Source: Proteles cristata cristata
Taxonomy: Eukaryota > Chordata > Mammalia > Carnivora > Hyaenidae
Direction: 5' to 3'
Length of the DNA: 64,000 bases
Assembly: GCA_017311185.1 (NCBI GenBank)
Contig: JAESUZ010003374.1
Span: 62,001 to 126,000 of the forward strand
The notes beneath the pieces are model-generated. The model saw nothing but the letters and a program-made list of their open reading frames with translations. It ran no database searches and was not told where the DNA came from. This document shows positions 13,938 to 25,572 of this stretch, one piece after another. A program made the translations under genes and the position numbers. How positions within the stretch are numbered: position 1 is the first letter of the stretch; each line of letters begins with the position of its first letter.

Positions 13938-14096
13938 TTAAATGTTAATTTGGGAGAGGCAGAGAGAAGGAGAGAGCATTCCAAGCAGGCTTCATGGTGT
14001 TAATGCCGAGTCTGCGGTGGGGCTTGATCTCACTAGCCATGACCTGGGCCAAAATCAGAGTTGAGGCTTAATCAACTGAACCACCCAGCACCCCAC
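13938..14096 (-). mobile_element. feliform SINE, diverged
   Basis: 'CCAAGCAGGCTTCATGGTG', 'GCGGTGGGGCTTGATCTCAC' and 'CAACTGAACCACCCAGCACCC' on the reverse strand. Confidence 0.85.
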
Positions 14097-14357
14097 ACCC
14101 CCGCCTTTGGATTTTAATTTTTGCTTTTTGTTTTAAATTAACAGGATATAATTGTTCATATTGACTCTAGACATAAAGGTCTCTGGTCTTGGTGGGTACT
14201 TTGACTTTAGTGGGGATTTATTTTGGTTAGGAAGATAGGGGAATTAACCTCTTACACTCCATAGTGGTTTAGAATGTTTAGACCCACTTTCCTTTGTAGT
14301 TGCTATTTCCCCTTATCAAGGTCTTGGGGCGATCATATGGCTTCAAAGAATGTTCAC

Positions 14358-14577
14358 CTTTTTTTTTTTTAATGTTTTATTTGTTTCTGAGAGATACAGC
14401 GTGAGCAGGGGAGGGTCAGAAAGAGAGGGAGACAGAATCTGAAACAGGCTCTAGGCTCTGAGCTAGCTGTCTGCCTATGCGGGGCTCGAACCCACAAACC
14501 GTGAGATCATGACCTGAGTTGAGGTCAGATGCTTAGTGAAGTCTGATGCTTAAGGGACTGAGCCACCCAGGCGTCCT
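14358..14577 (-). mobile_element. full-length feliform SINE next to CpG island
   Basis: Poly-T, 'GTTTCTGAGAGATACAGCGTG', body, head 'GGGACTGAGCCACCCAGGCG'. The head carries a small internal repeat ('TCAGATGCTTAGTGAAGTC' and 'TGATGCTTAAGGGAC'). Confidence 0.92.
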
Positions 14578-14699
14578 TTCAACTTCCTGTTTTATTTCTG
14601 TAATCAAGACCAAGTTGCTCCCCTCTTCAAGTGGCCCATTTTCTCTTTTTAAGTCATTAAAAAGCTGCTTTCCTGCCCTCTGCCTACCCAGCAGCTGCC

Positions 14700-15160
14700 C
14701 CCTCGGCTATGGCCCTCCAGCCCTGGCAGGCGCGTGCGCCCGGTCGGCCCCCCGCAGGGCCCAGGGCCCATCCGCCTGAGGCCGGAAGCGGAAGTGCGGC
14801 GTTATGGCGCGAGCTGAGGACCGCCTTGTATCCCTTGGCGGCTTTCCCCACCTGGCTCCAACCCAGGTGCGATCCGCGGGTCCAAGAGAGCTGTGTGGGG
14901 TTGGGGAAGGTTCAGGGACACGGTTCCCAGCGCCAGCCGCTCCGGGCCGTGGCACCTCCCGATGGCTTCGCGGGTGTCCGCGCCCAGGGCTCCCAGCCGT
15001 CCGGGCCTTTTCGCCCAGGGCCCCGACCCACTTCCATGCGTGGCTCCTCGCGTTCCGGCCACTCGGGACGTCGGGCCCAGGGCGGTGGCCCATCGAGGGA
15101 TGCGCTCAGATGGGTCGGCGAGGCCTTTACCAGTCCCCGTACGCCTCTTTAAAATTCTCC
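14700..15160 (+). promoter_or_regulatory. CpG island with probable first exon of ZNF177
   Basis: About 450 bp of GC- and CpG-rich DNA in an AT-rich region. It carries a double ETS-type motif GCCGGAAGCGGAAGTG at 14781-14796, typical of TATA-less KZFP promoters (GABP/ELK class sites). About 70 bp downstream is a good plus-strand donor, AACCCAG|GTGCGA (14866/14867), so an untranslated exon at about 14800-14866 is plausible. The first coding exon on this strand lies 15.7 kb on, at 30581. CpG island and motifs are seen; the link to ZNF177 is inference. Confidence 0.7.
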
Positions 15161-15774
15161 CCCCAGTTTGTTTTTCCACGAGAAATTGCCCTTTTCCTGT
15201 ACCTCACTCTGCTGCGTTAACATCATCCTGAAGTACTCCTAGGCTCACTCGAAGCCACCTCGGCTTAGGCTTAGAGTTGTGATTATGCAGCTGCACTCCA
15301 GTCCCCTGTGGACGGACGTTTGAACTCCATGGGGTTGTGCATGTTTCTTCTCATATCTCGACCAGGGTCCTGTGCAATATTCCTAGATCTTGCCAACCGC
15401 CGGGTCACAGTGTTTATTTTGTATAAGCGAGCTGCAGACCTTTCTTGGTTTTGAAACATTCACCTGTAAATTCTTTAGGATGTTTACAAAGTGGTCCTAT
15501 CATCTATGCATAATGACAGGTTTATTTTTCCTCTAGTCTTTTAAGCTGTTTTGTCTTCCTATCTTTGTTTCCCCATCCCCACCCCCTATCTCTCTCCAGC
15601 CACAGTACAGGACCCTGGCTAAGACTTCCAAACTTGATTGCAGGAGTCACCTTGGTTTTTTACATGTCTCAAAATAAAGACCTTCAGCTTATGCATCTAA
15701 GTTAGATGTTTGCTCTACGTTTCTGATAATATTTTCTGGTTAAAAACATTCCCTTCTATTTCTTTGTTTACTCA
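15161..15774. other. intron-like sequence after CpG island
   Basis: Unique-looking DNA just downstream of the island. No repeat or coding signature identified. Confidence 0.45.
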
Positions 15775-16518
15775 GGTTGTTTTTTATAATAGGTTAATTG
15801 ACATGTAATTCACATGGAACTCATCCATTAAAAATGTACAATTCAGTGTATTTTAGTAATATTTCCAGAGCTCTGCAAACATCATAATCTAATTTTAGAA
15901 CTTCTGTGTTACCCTAAAAAGAAAAGAAGACAAACCCATTAGAATTCACTCCCCATTCCTCCCTACCCTCTAGACTCAGGTAACCAGTAATCGTTTTTTT
16001 AATTTTGTCCATTCTGGATATTTCATATAAATGGAATCATCCAATATGTGGCCTTTTGCCTTTTCTTACACTTACCATAATGTTTTCAAGGTTCGTGTGC
16101 AGTGTAGCTTACATCAGTATTTAATTCCTTTTTGTGGCTAAGTAATATTCCATTATATGACTATCACATTTTATTTTCCACTCCTCATTTGATGAACATT
16201 TGGGTTATCTCCACGTTGGGGATATTATAAATAATTCTGCTATGAACATTCATGTACAAGTTTTTGTGTGGATTTATGTTTTCATTTCTCTTGAAAATAT
16301 AACTAGAAGTAGAATGACTGGTTCATATGATAACTGTGTATTTAATGTTTGAAGAACTGCAGACTGTTTTCTAAACAAGCTTACACCATTATACTTAATC
16401 CATCAGCAAATGTGAGTTCTGATTTTTCCATTTCCTCACTAATTGTTATTTTTCTGTTTATAACCATCAAAATGGGTCTCAGGTGACGTTCCATTGTGGG
16501 TTTGAGGTTTTTATTTTT

Positions 16519-16708
16519 ACTTTTTAAAAATGTATTTATTTTTAAATGTTTATTTTTGAAAGAGAGATAAGAGGTTGATGGGAGACAGAGAATCCCAAGC
16601 AGGCTTTGCACTGACAACAGAGACCCCAGTGTGGGTCCTGAACTCACCAAGAGATCATGAACTATGAGATCATGACCTGGGCTGAAGTTCGCCACACACA
16701 GGTGCCCC
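16519..16708 (-). mobile_element. feliform SINE, diverged
   Basis: 'ATCCCAAGCAGGCTTTGCAC', 'GTGTGGGTCCTGAACTCACC' and head end 'CACACACAGGTGCCCC'. It sits in the old L1. Confidence 0.85.
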
Positions 16709-16978
16709 ATTTCGTTGTGGTTTTGATTTTGCATTTCTGTAGTGGCTGATGATAGGCATGTTTTCATGTGCTTCGTGGCCATTTTACTTTAGACAAATTT
16801 GCATTCAGATCTTTTGCCCTTTTTTTTTTTAACTTGAGTTGTGTTTTTTTATAGAGTTGATTAAGATTATTTTTAAGTTATGTGAGATGTTGAGTATTAC
16901 AAAACACTTTTACTGTGTCATTGAGGTGATCACACTGTTTTATCCTTTGATCTGTTAATAAAATAAATTATATTAATT

Positions 16979-17168
16979 TTCTTTTTTAAGTTTATTTTGA
17001 GAGATAGTGAGCATGAGCTGGGGAAGGGCAGAGAGAATCTCAAGCAGGCTCCACATTGTCAGCACAGAGCCCATTCCGGACTTAAATTCACTAATTGAGT
17101 CCTGAGAGTATGACCTGAGCTGAAATTAAGAGAGGGACTCTTAACTGACTAAGCCACCCAGGCACCCC
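16979..17168 (-). mobile_element. feliform SINE
   Basis: GA-rich body, 'CAAGCAGGCTCCACATTGTC' and head 'GACTAAGCCACCCAGGCACC' on the reverse strand. Confidence 0.9.
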
Positions 17169-17240
17169 TATATTAATTGATTTTCTAATAAGCCTCTCTG
17201 GTATTCGTGGGATAAACTCAACTTGGTTCTGATGTATTAA

Positions 17241-17978
17241 TGTCCTCACTTACTGATATATTTGGCTTGAACTTTAGATTATTAACATTTGTGTTTGTTA
17301 ATGACATTTGCCTGTTATTTTATTTCTTATGGCTGTGTCACATTTGCTGTCCACATTCTGCCTGTCACAAAGAACTTTCTTCTTCCTTCTATACCCTTAA
17401 TCAAGGTAATCCCTTTCATAAGTCACACCATTTTGTAAATTTGTTACAAAAGAGGCATGTCCACCTCCTTGTTCCTCCCCTGTGGTCATTGCACAAGGTA
17501 TTGTAATAGAATAATCAAAATACAAACATAATGTTTTATATCATGCATAATTCTGTAGTTTTGCATGATGGCAAAATTCATAAATAAAACCTTCCAAATA
17601 TGTAACACTTCCTTATAGATTCAATAAGTTATTATCTCCGCTAATGTTTAGGAATACACAAATATGTGACCAAATACACTGAAGTATAGTTTAAGTGACC
17701 AAAGCCTGTATAAATTTGTCTAATCCCTGGAAAGTTTTGAGTCAGATTGGATTTCTCTCTTCTTTGAATGGCAGAAATGACTTACACAACCCCAGCTTGC
17801 TATTTTCTTGTGGGGAAATTTAAACACCTAGTTCTTTATTTTGTTTTTGTTTTTGTTTTCTTTTCTTTTTGTATTGTTTTGTGTAAGGAATCTACCCTGG
17901 AAGTGAATTATTGGGGCTGGGGAAACCTAGAATCTCTCTGAGAAGGCAGCAACAGCTCCAGATTATTTGAGGGTTTTC
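17241..17978. other. intronic/intergenic, nothing recognised
   Basis: AT-rich sequence between L1 pieces. The 88-codon open frame at 17240-17506 has no recognisable domain. A pyrimidine-rich T/G tract lies at 17840-17880. Confidence 0.45.
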
Positions 17979-18187
17979 TGTATTTTTAAAAAAATATTTT
18001 GAGAAAGAATGAGAGAGTACGTATATGCAACAGTGAGAGAGGAGCAGAGAAAGAGAGAGAATCCTAAGCAGGCTCGTCCTTGTCAGTACAGAGGCTGAAT
18101 CAGGGCTCTATCTTCTGAACTGTAAGATTGTGACCTGAGGCAAAATCAAGAGTCAGTCATTTAATCAATTGAGTCACTCAGGCACCC
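17979..18187 (-). mobile_element. feliform SINE, diverged
   Basis: 'ATCCTAAGCAGGCTCGTCC', 'AATCAGGGCTCTATCTTCTG' and head 'CAATTGAGTCACTCAGGCACC' on the reverse strand. Confidence 0.87.
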
Positions 18188-18410
18188 GTGCATTTTTTTA
18201 CTGTGATAAAATATATATAACATAAAATTTGCCATTGTAACCATTTTTAAACATAAAATTCAGGGGTGTTAATCACATTCACACTGTGATGCAACCATTC
18301 CCGTCTACTTCATTTTTTGTAATTTTAGGACTACTCGGTTTGTTTATTTCTGTAGAGTCATTTTTTTATAAGTTTTATTTCTCCAGAAATTGATCTGTTT
18401 CCTGTGAGGT

Positions 18411-18635
18411 TTTTTTTTTATTTTTTTAATGTTTATTTTTGAAAGAGAGAGACAGACAGACAGACAGACAGTGTGAGTAGGGAAGGGGTAAAGAGGGAGA
18501 CACAGAATCCAAAGTAGGCTCCAGGCTCTGAGGTGTCAGCACAGAGCCCAATGCGGGGCTCAAATCCACGAACTGTGAGATCATGACCTGAGCTGAAGTT
18601 AGACGCTTAACTGACTGAGCCACCCAGGCACCCCT
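18411..18635 (-). mobile_element. full-length feliform SINE with GACA repeat
   Basis: Complete element. The GA-rich part holds a short GACA tandem run at about 18450-18470; head 'GACTGAGCCACCCAGGCACC'. Confidence 0.93.
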
Positions 18636-19337
18636 GTTTCCTGTGAGTTTTGATCTTGATTGGCATAAAGTTAATCATAATAGCTTACATGTTTAATTTC
18701 TACGGCATCTGTAATTCTGGTTTATTTTTTCTTAATATTCTTTGAGCCTCCTCTCTTCTTGAATAATCTTGCATAACTTTTTCCTATTTTATCAGTTTCA
18801 AAGAATCAGATTTTTTTTTTTTTGATTGACTAGTTTCTACTTTTTGTTTTCTGGTTCAGTCTTCATTTATTTTGGGATTTTTTTTCTCTAAAATCTTCAA
18901 CTGGGAACTTAGATTAATTTTTAGCTTCATTTTTTTTCCTCTAAGTATATGAAGTTCCCTTTTTTTTACTAAGGCCTACATTGGCTGCAGGTTACTTACA
19001 AGTTTTGGTACTTAGAACTGATCCATAACGATAGTATTATGTATATTCTAACTTCCGATTTAATTTATTAATTATATATTTTATTCATGAATTCTTCATA
19101 AAGGCAATGGTCTCTAAACTCCAAGTGTATGGCTTTTTTCTTTTAGATTGAACCAAACGAAAATGGTAATTTTCTACCATTTTTTTTTAACCTACTGAAA
19201 TGGCTCTGTCATGTGGCTCAACATTATAGTTTTCTTGTGTTATACAACTTAATTTTATCTTAGGGAGCATATCTACATATAAATTCTTTGAAAACTTTAA
19301 GACTAGATGTATGGTATAGAAAGAGAGTTAGTTTTTT

Positions 19338-19507
19338 GGTTTGTTTTTTTTTTTTACAAATAGTTTATTGTCAAGTTGGTTTCCATATGACACCCACTGC
19401 TCATCCCCGCAAGTGCCCTCCTCCATGCCCATCTCCCTCCTCCTCCCCCACAGCCATGAGTCCTCAGTTTGTTTTCAGCATTCAAGAGTCTCTCATGGTT
19501 TTCCTGA
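19338..19507 (-). mobile_element. 5'-truncated L1 3' end
   Basis: 'TAGTTTATTGTCAAGTTGG', 'AGTGCCCTCCTCCATGCCC' and 'TCAGCATTCAAGAGTCTCTC' are the carnivore L1 3' terminus, about 170 bp long. Near-identical flanks AAAGAGAG(T/C)TAGTTTTT at 19320-19337 and 19508-19525 are the target duplication. Confidence 0.88.
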
Positions 19508-21937
19508 AAAGAGAGCTAGTTTTTGTGAAAACTCCACATGTGCTTGAAAGAAATATGTGTATTCTTCCTTTATTGAGTGAAGGGTCTGTGTTTTAGGTTT
19601 ACCTTGTTCATTTTACTATTCAAATCTTTATATATCCTTTGTGCCCCCTCTGATTTCTGCATCGCTGACAGTGGTATGTTAAAGTCTCTCATGCTGTTGG
19701 TTATTTGTCTATTTCTCCTTTAATTCTGTTAGCTTTTATAAGGCTAGGAGTGAACACAACTTCAGAATCTATCTTCCTAGTGAATTGAACCTTATATACT
19801 AATGTAGTTGCCTTTTGGAATGTCTTTTGTTTTCAAATGTGTGAGGGGGTGTGAGAAAATGATCTAGTTTCATTCTTCTGCATGTTGCTGTCCAATTATC
19901 CCAACACCATCTGTTAAAAAGGCTGTCTTTTTTCCATTGGATATTCTTTCCTGCTTTGTCAAAGATCAGTTGGCTGTATACTTTTGGGTCCACTTCTGAG
20001 TTCTCAATTCTGTTCCATTGGTCTATGTGTCTGTTTTTGTGCCAATACCATACTGTCTTGATGATGACAGCTTTGTAGTAGAGGCTAAAGTCTGGGATGG
20101 TGATCCCTCCCGTTTTGGTTTTATTTTTCAGGATTACTTTGGCTATTCGGGGTCTTTTGTGGTTCCATACAAATTTTTGGATAGTTTGTTCTAGTTTTGA
20201 GAAGTATGCTGGTGCAATTTTGATTGGAATTGCATTGAATGTGTAGAGTGCCTTAGGTAGTAATGACATCTTAACTATATTTATTCTTCCTATCCATGAG
20301 CATGGAATGTTTTTCCATTTCTTTGTGTCTTCTTCAATTTCCTTCATAAGTTTTCTATAGTTTTCATCATACAGATCTCTTGTATCCTTGGTTAGGTTTA
20401 TTCCGAGGTATTTTATGGTTTTTGTGCAATTGTGAATGGGATCAGTTTCTTGATTTCTCTTTCTGTTGCTTCATTGTTGGTGTATAAAAATGCAACTGAT
20501 TTCTGTACTTTGATTTTGTACCCTGCAACTTGGCTGAATTCTTGAATCAGTTCTAGTAGGCTTCTGGTGGAGTCTGTTGGGTTTTCGATGTAGAGTATCA
20601 TGTCATCTGCGAAGAGTGAAAGTTTGACTTCTTCTTTGCCAATCTGATGCCTTTGATTTCCTTTTTTTTGTCTGATGGCTGATGCCAAGACTTCCAGCAC
20701 TATGTTAAACAACAGTGGTGAGAGTGGGCATCCCTGTCGTGTTCCTCATCTCAGGGGGAAAGCTCTCAGGTTTTCCCCATTGAGGATGATGTTAGCTGAG
20801 GGCTTCTCATAGATGGCTTTTATGATGTTTAAGTAAGTTCCTTCTATCCCGACTTTCTCGAGGGTCTTTATTAAGAAGGGATGCTGTATTTTGTCAAATG
20901 CTTTTTTCTGTATCTATAGACAGGATCATATGGTTTTTATCTTTTCTTTTGTTAACGTGATATATCGCATTGATTGATTTGTGAATATTGAACCAGCACT
21001 GTAACCCAGGAATGAATCCTACTTCATCTTGGTGGATAATTCTTTTTATGTGCTGTTGAATTCGATTTGCAAATATCTTGTTGAGGATTTTTGCATCCAT
21101 ATTCATCAAGGATATTGGCCTGTAGTTCTCTTTTTTTGCTGGATCCCTGTCTTGCTTTGGAATCAAAGTGATGCTGGCTTCGTAAAATGAGTCCGGAAGT
21201 TTTCCTTTGATTTCTCTTTTTTGGAATAGCTTCAGAAGGATGGGTATTAATTCTGTTTTAAACCTCTGTTAGAATTCCCCAGGGAAGCCATCAGGCCCAG
21301 GGCTCTTATTTGTTGGGAGATTTTTGATAACTGATTCAATTTCTTCACTAGTTTTGGGTCTGTTCAGATTTTCTGTCTTTTCCTGTGTGAGTTTTGGTAG
21401 TGAGTATGTGTTTAGGAATTTGTCCATTTCTTCTAAATTGTCTAGTTTGTTGGCATGTAAATTTTCATAGTAATCCCTGGTAATTGCTTGTATTTCTGAG
21501 GGGTTGGTTGTAATCAGTCCATTTTCATTCATGATTTTGTCTATTTGAGTGCTGTCTCTATTCTTTTTGAGAAGCCTGGCTAGAGATTTGTCAATTTTAT
21601 TTTTATTTTTTTCAAATAACCAACTCTTGGTTTTGTTGATCTGTTCAACTGTTTCTTTCAGCCCTGATATTTATTATTTATCTTCTCCTACTGGGTTTGG
21701 GGTGCTCCTGTTGCTCTCCCTCTAGTTCCTTTAGGTACGCTGTTAGATTTTGTACTTGCGCTGTTTCTAATTTCTTGAAATAGGGCCTGGAGTGCAATGT
21801 ACTTTCCTCTTAGGACTGTCTTTGCCGCATCCCATAGAGTTTGGATTGTTGTAATTTTGTTTTCTTTTGTTTCCATATATTTTTTAAATTTCTTGTCTAA
21901 TTTCCTGATTGGCCCATTCATTCTTTAGCAGGGTGTT

Positions 21938-22160
21938 CTTTTTTTAAAAATATTTTTTTTATTTATTTCTAGGAGAGAGAGAGAGACAGCGTGAGCAGGG
22001 GAGGGTCAGAGAGAGAGGGAGATACAGACTCTGAAATAGGCTCCAGGCTCTGAGCTGGCAGTCAGCACAGAGCCCGACGTGGGGCTTGAACCCACGAACC
22101 GCGAGATCATGACCCAAGCGAAAGTCGGACGCTTAACTGACTAAGCCACCCAGGCGCCCC
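21938..22160 (-). mobile_element. full-length young feliform SINE in L1 ORF2
   Basis: Young subfamily, reverse. Target duplication TTTAGCAGGGTGTTCTT lies on both sides and splits the L1 endonuclease/RT region. Confidence 0.96.
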
Positions 22161-22675
22161 AATTTAGCAGGGTGTTCTTTAACCTCCATGCTTTTGGAGG
22201 TTTTTCAGCCTTCTTCCTGTGACTGATTTCAAGTTTCATAGCATTGTGATCTGAAAGTGTGCATGGTATGATCTCAATTCTTTTATATTTATTGAGGGCT
22301 GCTTTATGTCTCAGTATGTGATCTATCTTGGAGAATGTGCCACGTACACTTGAGAGGAAAGTGAATTCCATGGCCTCAGCATGTAGAGTTCTAAATATAT
22401 CTGTCAAATCCATCTGGTCCAATGTGTCATTCAATTGCATTCTTTCTTTAGTGATTTTCTGTCTGGTTGATCTATCTATTGCTATAAGTAAAGTATTAAC
22501 GTCCCCTGCTTTTAGCACATTCTTATCCATAAGATTGTTTCCGTTTGTGATTAATTATTCAGTTCATAGAGATTTATAATTGTTAGCTCTTCCTGATGTA
22601 TGGAGCCTGCAATTATTATATAATGCCCTTCTTCATGCCTTGTTACTATCTTTAATTTAAAGCCCAGTTTGTTTG

Positions 22676-22892
22676 GGGGCGCCTGGGTGGCTTAGTCAGT
22701 TAAGCGTCCGACTTTCGCTTAGGTCATGATCTCGCGGTTCGTGGGTTCGAGCCCCGCGTCGGGCTCTGTGCTGACTGCCAGCTCAGAGCCTGGAGCCTCT
22801 TTCAGTCTGTAACTCCCTCTCTCTCTGACCCTCCCCTGTTCATGCTGTCTCTCTCTCTCTCCTAGAAATAAATAAAACATTAAAAAAAAAAA
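22676..22892 (+). mobile_element. full-length young feliform SINE in L1 ORF2
   Basis: Starts GGGGCGCCTGGGTGGC and ends in an A tail. Duplication AAAGCCCAGTTTGTTTG on both sides. It lies opposite to the host L1, in the endonuclease region. Confidence 0.96.
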
Positions 22893-24126
22893 GCCCAGTT
22901 TGTTTGATATAAGTATAGCTACTCCAGCTTTCTTTTGACTTCTAGTAGCATGATATACATTTCTCCATCCCCTCATTTTTAATCTGAAGGTATCCTCCGG
23001 TGTAAAATGAGTTTCTTATAGACAGCAAATAGATGGATTTGGTTTTTTTATCCTTTCTGCTACCCTATGTTTTTTTTATTGGGGCATTTAGTCCATTTAC
23101 ATTCAGCGTTATTATTGAAAAATATGGGTTTAGAGTCATTCTGTCCTTTGTAGGATTCATGCTTATGGTGGTGTCTCTGGTACCTTGTGTTCCTTGCAAC
23201 ATTTCCCTCATAGAGTCCCCCTCAGGATTTCTTGTAGGGCTGGTTTAGTGGTGACGAATTTTTCCAATTTTTGTTTATTTGGAAACACTTTTATCTCTCC
23301 TTCTATTCTGAATGACAGGCTTGCTGGATAGAGGATTCTTGGCTGCATATTTTTTCTGTTCATCACATTGAAGATTTCCTGCCATTCCTTTCTAGCCTGC
23401 CAAGTTTCAGTAGATAGGTCTGTCACCACTCTGATAGGTTTCCCTTTGTATGTTAGGGCCCTTTTATCCCGAGCTTCTTTCAGAATTCTCTTCTTGTCCT
23501 TATATTTTGCCAGTTTCACTATATGTTGTACAGAAGATCGATTCAAGTTAAGTCTGAGGGGAATTCTTTGTGCCTCTTGGATTTCAATGTCTATTTCCTT
23601 CCCCAGATTGGGGAAGTTCTCTGCTATAATTTGTTCAAGGACTCCTGTGCCTTTCCCTCATTCTTCCTCTTCTGGAATTCCTATGATAAGGATATTGTTC
23701 TGTTTGATTGTATCGCTGACCTCTCAAACTCTCCTTTTATGTTCCTGGATCAGTTTATCTCTCATTTTCTCAGCTTCCTCTCTTTCTATAATTGTGTCTT
23801 CTAAATCACTTATTCTCCTTTCTTCCTCTTTAATCTGTGCATTGGATGCCTCCATTTTATTATGTATCTCATTTATAGCATTTTTAAATTTATCACAACT
23901 ATTTTTAAGCTCCATAGTCTTTGTAGCAATAGTTTCTCTGACGTCTTCCATGCCTTTTTCAAGCCCAGGGGTATATTTTATGACTATTGTTCCAAATTCT
24001 TTTTCAGTTATGTTGCTTATATCTGTTTTGAGCAGTTCTTTAGCTCTCATTTCTTCCTGGAATTTCTTTGGAGGAGAGTTCTTGCATTTTGTCGTTTTGT
24101 TAGCTTTCTATCTCTTCTTAGGTTTT

Positions 24127-24344
24127 GGTTTTTTTAATTTATTTATTTCTAGGAGAGAGAGAGAGAGAGACAGCGTGAGCAGGGGAGGGTCAGAGAGAGA
24201 GGGAGACACAGACTCCGAAATAGGCTCCAGGCTCTGAGCTGGCAGTCAGCACAGAGTCCGACGTGGGGCTCGAACCCACAAACCGCGAGATCATGACCTA
24301 AGCAAAAGTCGGACGCCCAACCGACTAAGCCACCAAGGCGCCCC
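24127..24344 (-). mobile_element. full-length young feliform SINE in L1 5' part
   Basis: Young-subfamily head 'GACCTAAGCAAAAGTCGGAC'. Duplication TATCTCTTCTTAG on both sides. Confidence 0.96.
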
Positions 24345-24730
24345 TATCTCTTCTTAGTTTTAAAAGCTTGTTATGCATTCTGCACCTGAGGGTGCTGCTG
24401 TATTAAAGAGGGCTCTTTGACTGTCCAGGGCCTGTCCATTCAGGAAGTGTTCTTTGAATGGTGTCTCTTGGTTTCTCTTGTTGAGACTTTGGTTATTTTA
24501 TTTCCCTACTCGCAGTGGTATTTGGGACTCTCCACCATGTGTACTTTGACTTCTTCCTTGAGGTAGCCTTATGAGATTGCCTGCCCATAGTACTCTGTCT
24601 CTTTCTCTATCCAAACTCCTCTGGCCCAGTGTCCTTTGACTTCAGGCCTTCCCTTTTTGAGAAATGGGTGCAAGCGAAATCCATGGAGCTCCCTACTTCT
24701 CCGCCATCTTGCCTCTCTCTTCTCCACTTC

Positions 24731-24900
24731 TCCTTTACCCATTCATCATTTGATGGACATTTGAGCTCTTTCCATAATTTGACTCTTGTAGGTAATGCTG
24801 GTATAAACATTGGGGTGCATGTATCTCTTCAAATCTGTATTTTGTATCCTTTGGGTAAATACATAGTAATGTAGTTTCTGAATCATAAGGCTAATTAAGG
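24731..24900 (-). mobile_element. L1 fragment, ORF2 end / 3' UTR region
   Basis: 'GATGGACATTTGAGCTCTTTC', 'AAACATTGGGGTGCATG' and 'TATCCTTTGGGTAAATA' are the reverse of an L1 3' region. It directly abuts the 5' end of the large L1; the same region recurs at 26940-27110. Confidence 0.75.
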
Positions 24901-25197
24901 TCTTTATTCCCTCCTCGAGAAATACAAGGAGCAAAAAACTGCAATTACCTCCCTCCCAGTTTACGTATTTTTCTTATTCTGTATTAGGATTCTATCTTGT
25001 TCTTCCATCACACAAATTAGATACTACTATTACCATTTTATATATTATATTATCAAGGTTCATTTAGTTTTACCCATTTGATTTTTGTTCATTCTACTTT
25101 TTTTTAACGTATTAGGTGTACAAATTCCTATTTCCTGGAATACTGAGAATTTACTTTAGTGATGATTTTTTGATGGGTAAAGTCTCTCAGGTCTTTA
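24901..25197. other. intergenic, nothing recognised
   Basis: AT-rich, possibly part of the ancient L1 3' UTR that follows. No gene signature. Confidence 0.4.
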
Positions 25198-25212
25198 CTT
25201 AAAAATGTCTTT

Positions 25213-25375
25213 GGGGTGCCTGGGTGGCTCAGTCAGTGAAGCGTCCAACCCTTGATTTCTGGTCAGGTCATGATCTCATGGTTGGTGAGTTTGAGCCCAG
25301 CTAACAGTGTAGAGCCTGCTTGGGATATTCTCTCTCTCTCTCTCTGCCCCTCCACTGCTTGCGCACCTGTGTGCA

Positions 25376-25410
<35 letters not shown>

Positions 25411-25421
25411 ATAAATAAACA
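25213..25421 (+). mobile_element. feliform SINE with long CT tract
   Basis: 'GGGGTGCCTGGGTGGCTCAG' to an ATAAATAAAC tail, with a long CT microsatellite at 25378-25408. Perfect duplication CTTAAAAATGTCTTT at 25198-25212 and 25422-25436. Confidence 0.95.
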
Positions 25422-25572
25422 CTTAAAAATGTCTTTATCCTTTTTTTACATTTTTAAGCTTTTAATGTGGAAATTTTGAAGCATACACAAAAATAGTATA
25501 GTGCATCCTCTAGTCATCAACACTCAGCTGTGACAATTCCCAATATTTTACCAATCTTGGATCATCTTGGCC

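Larger units (their letters stand above)
15775..17240 (-). mobile_element. old L1, 3' UTR and ORF2 3' end
   Basis: Reads as an ancient L1 3' UTR ('TTAATTGACATGTAATTCAC', 'ATTCTGGATATTTCATATAA', 'GGCTAAGTAATATTCCATTA') and then the ORF2 C-terminal region, all reverse. It is interrupted by SINEs at 16519-16708 and 16979-17168 and continues to about 17240. Confidence 0.8.
18190..19796 (-). mobile_element. old L1 fragments (3' UTR and ORF2), reverse
   Basis: 18200-18330 matches an old L1 3' UTR ('ATAACATAAAATTTGCCATT'). 18340-19340 and 19525-19796 match degenerate L1 ORF2 in reverse orientation ('CTGTTGGTTATTTGTCTATT'). Younger insertions at 18411-18635 (SINE) and 19338-19507 (L1 end) interrupt it. 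Confidence 0.7.
19797..24730 (-). mobile_element. nearly full-length L1, inactivated, 3' end missing
   Basis: On the reverse strand from 24730: a 5' UTR beginning near 'GGCAAGATGGCGGAGAAG'; ORF1 remains at about 24050-23208 (coiled coil with RISDLEDTI, then the RNA-binding C-terminal part); and ORF2 from about 23130. ORF2 pieces: endonuclease with conserved SDH (22141-22530); linker with NKSPGPDGF (21269-21532); reverse transcriptase with PISLMN (20894-21166) and the catalytic FADD (20413-20712); C-terminal part with [14 protein letters not shown] (19799-20347). Several frameshifts and stops break every domain. Homology fades just after the FLTP segment, so the ORF2 end, 3' UTR and tail are absent. 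Three SINEs are nested inside. Confidence 0.9.

Noticed and set aside
14707..15231. Several long overlapping frames on both strands
   Set aside because: GC-rich CpG island lacks stop codons by composition; no conserved protein signature.
16381..16782. 133-codon minus-strand frame
   Set aside because: It crosses old L1 3' sequence and a SINE; by-product of repeats.
18426..18623. Frames starting MAQSVKRLTSAQVMIS (also at 13024, 48453, 58497, 63422 and others)
   Set aside because: All are translations of the tRNA-derived SINE, not genes.
22676..22760. tRNA-Lys-like sequences with A and B boxes
   Set aside because: They are SINE heads followed by CT-rich bodies and A tails, and do not keep a proper cloverleaf; not tRNA genes.
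23368..24237. 289-codon open frame on the plus strand, rich in Ser/Leu/Phe
   Set aside because: It is the antisense of the L1 ORF1/5' UTR region and runs into a SINE; no domain of its own.
25378..25408. CT runs as candidate regulatory tract or CRISPR-like repeat
   Set aside because: They are microsatellites inside SINE bodies; no spaced direct repeats exist in the window.
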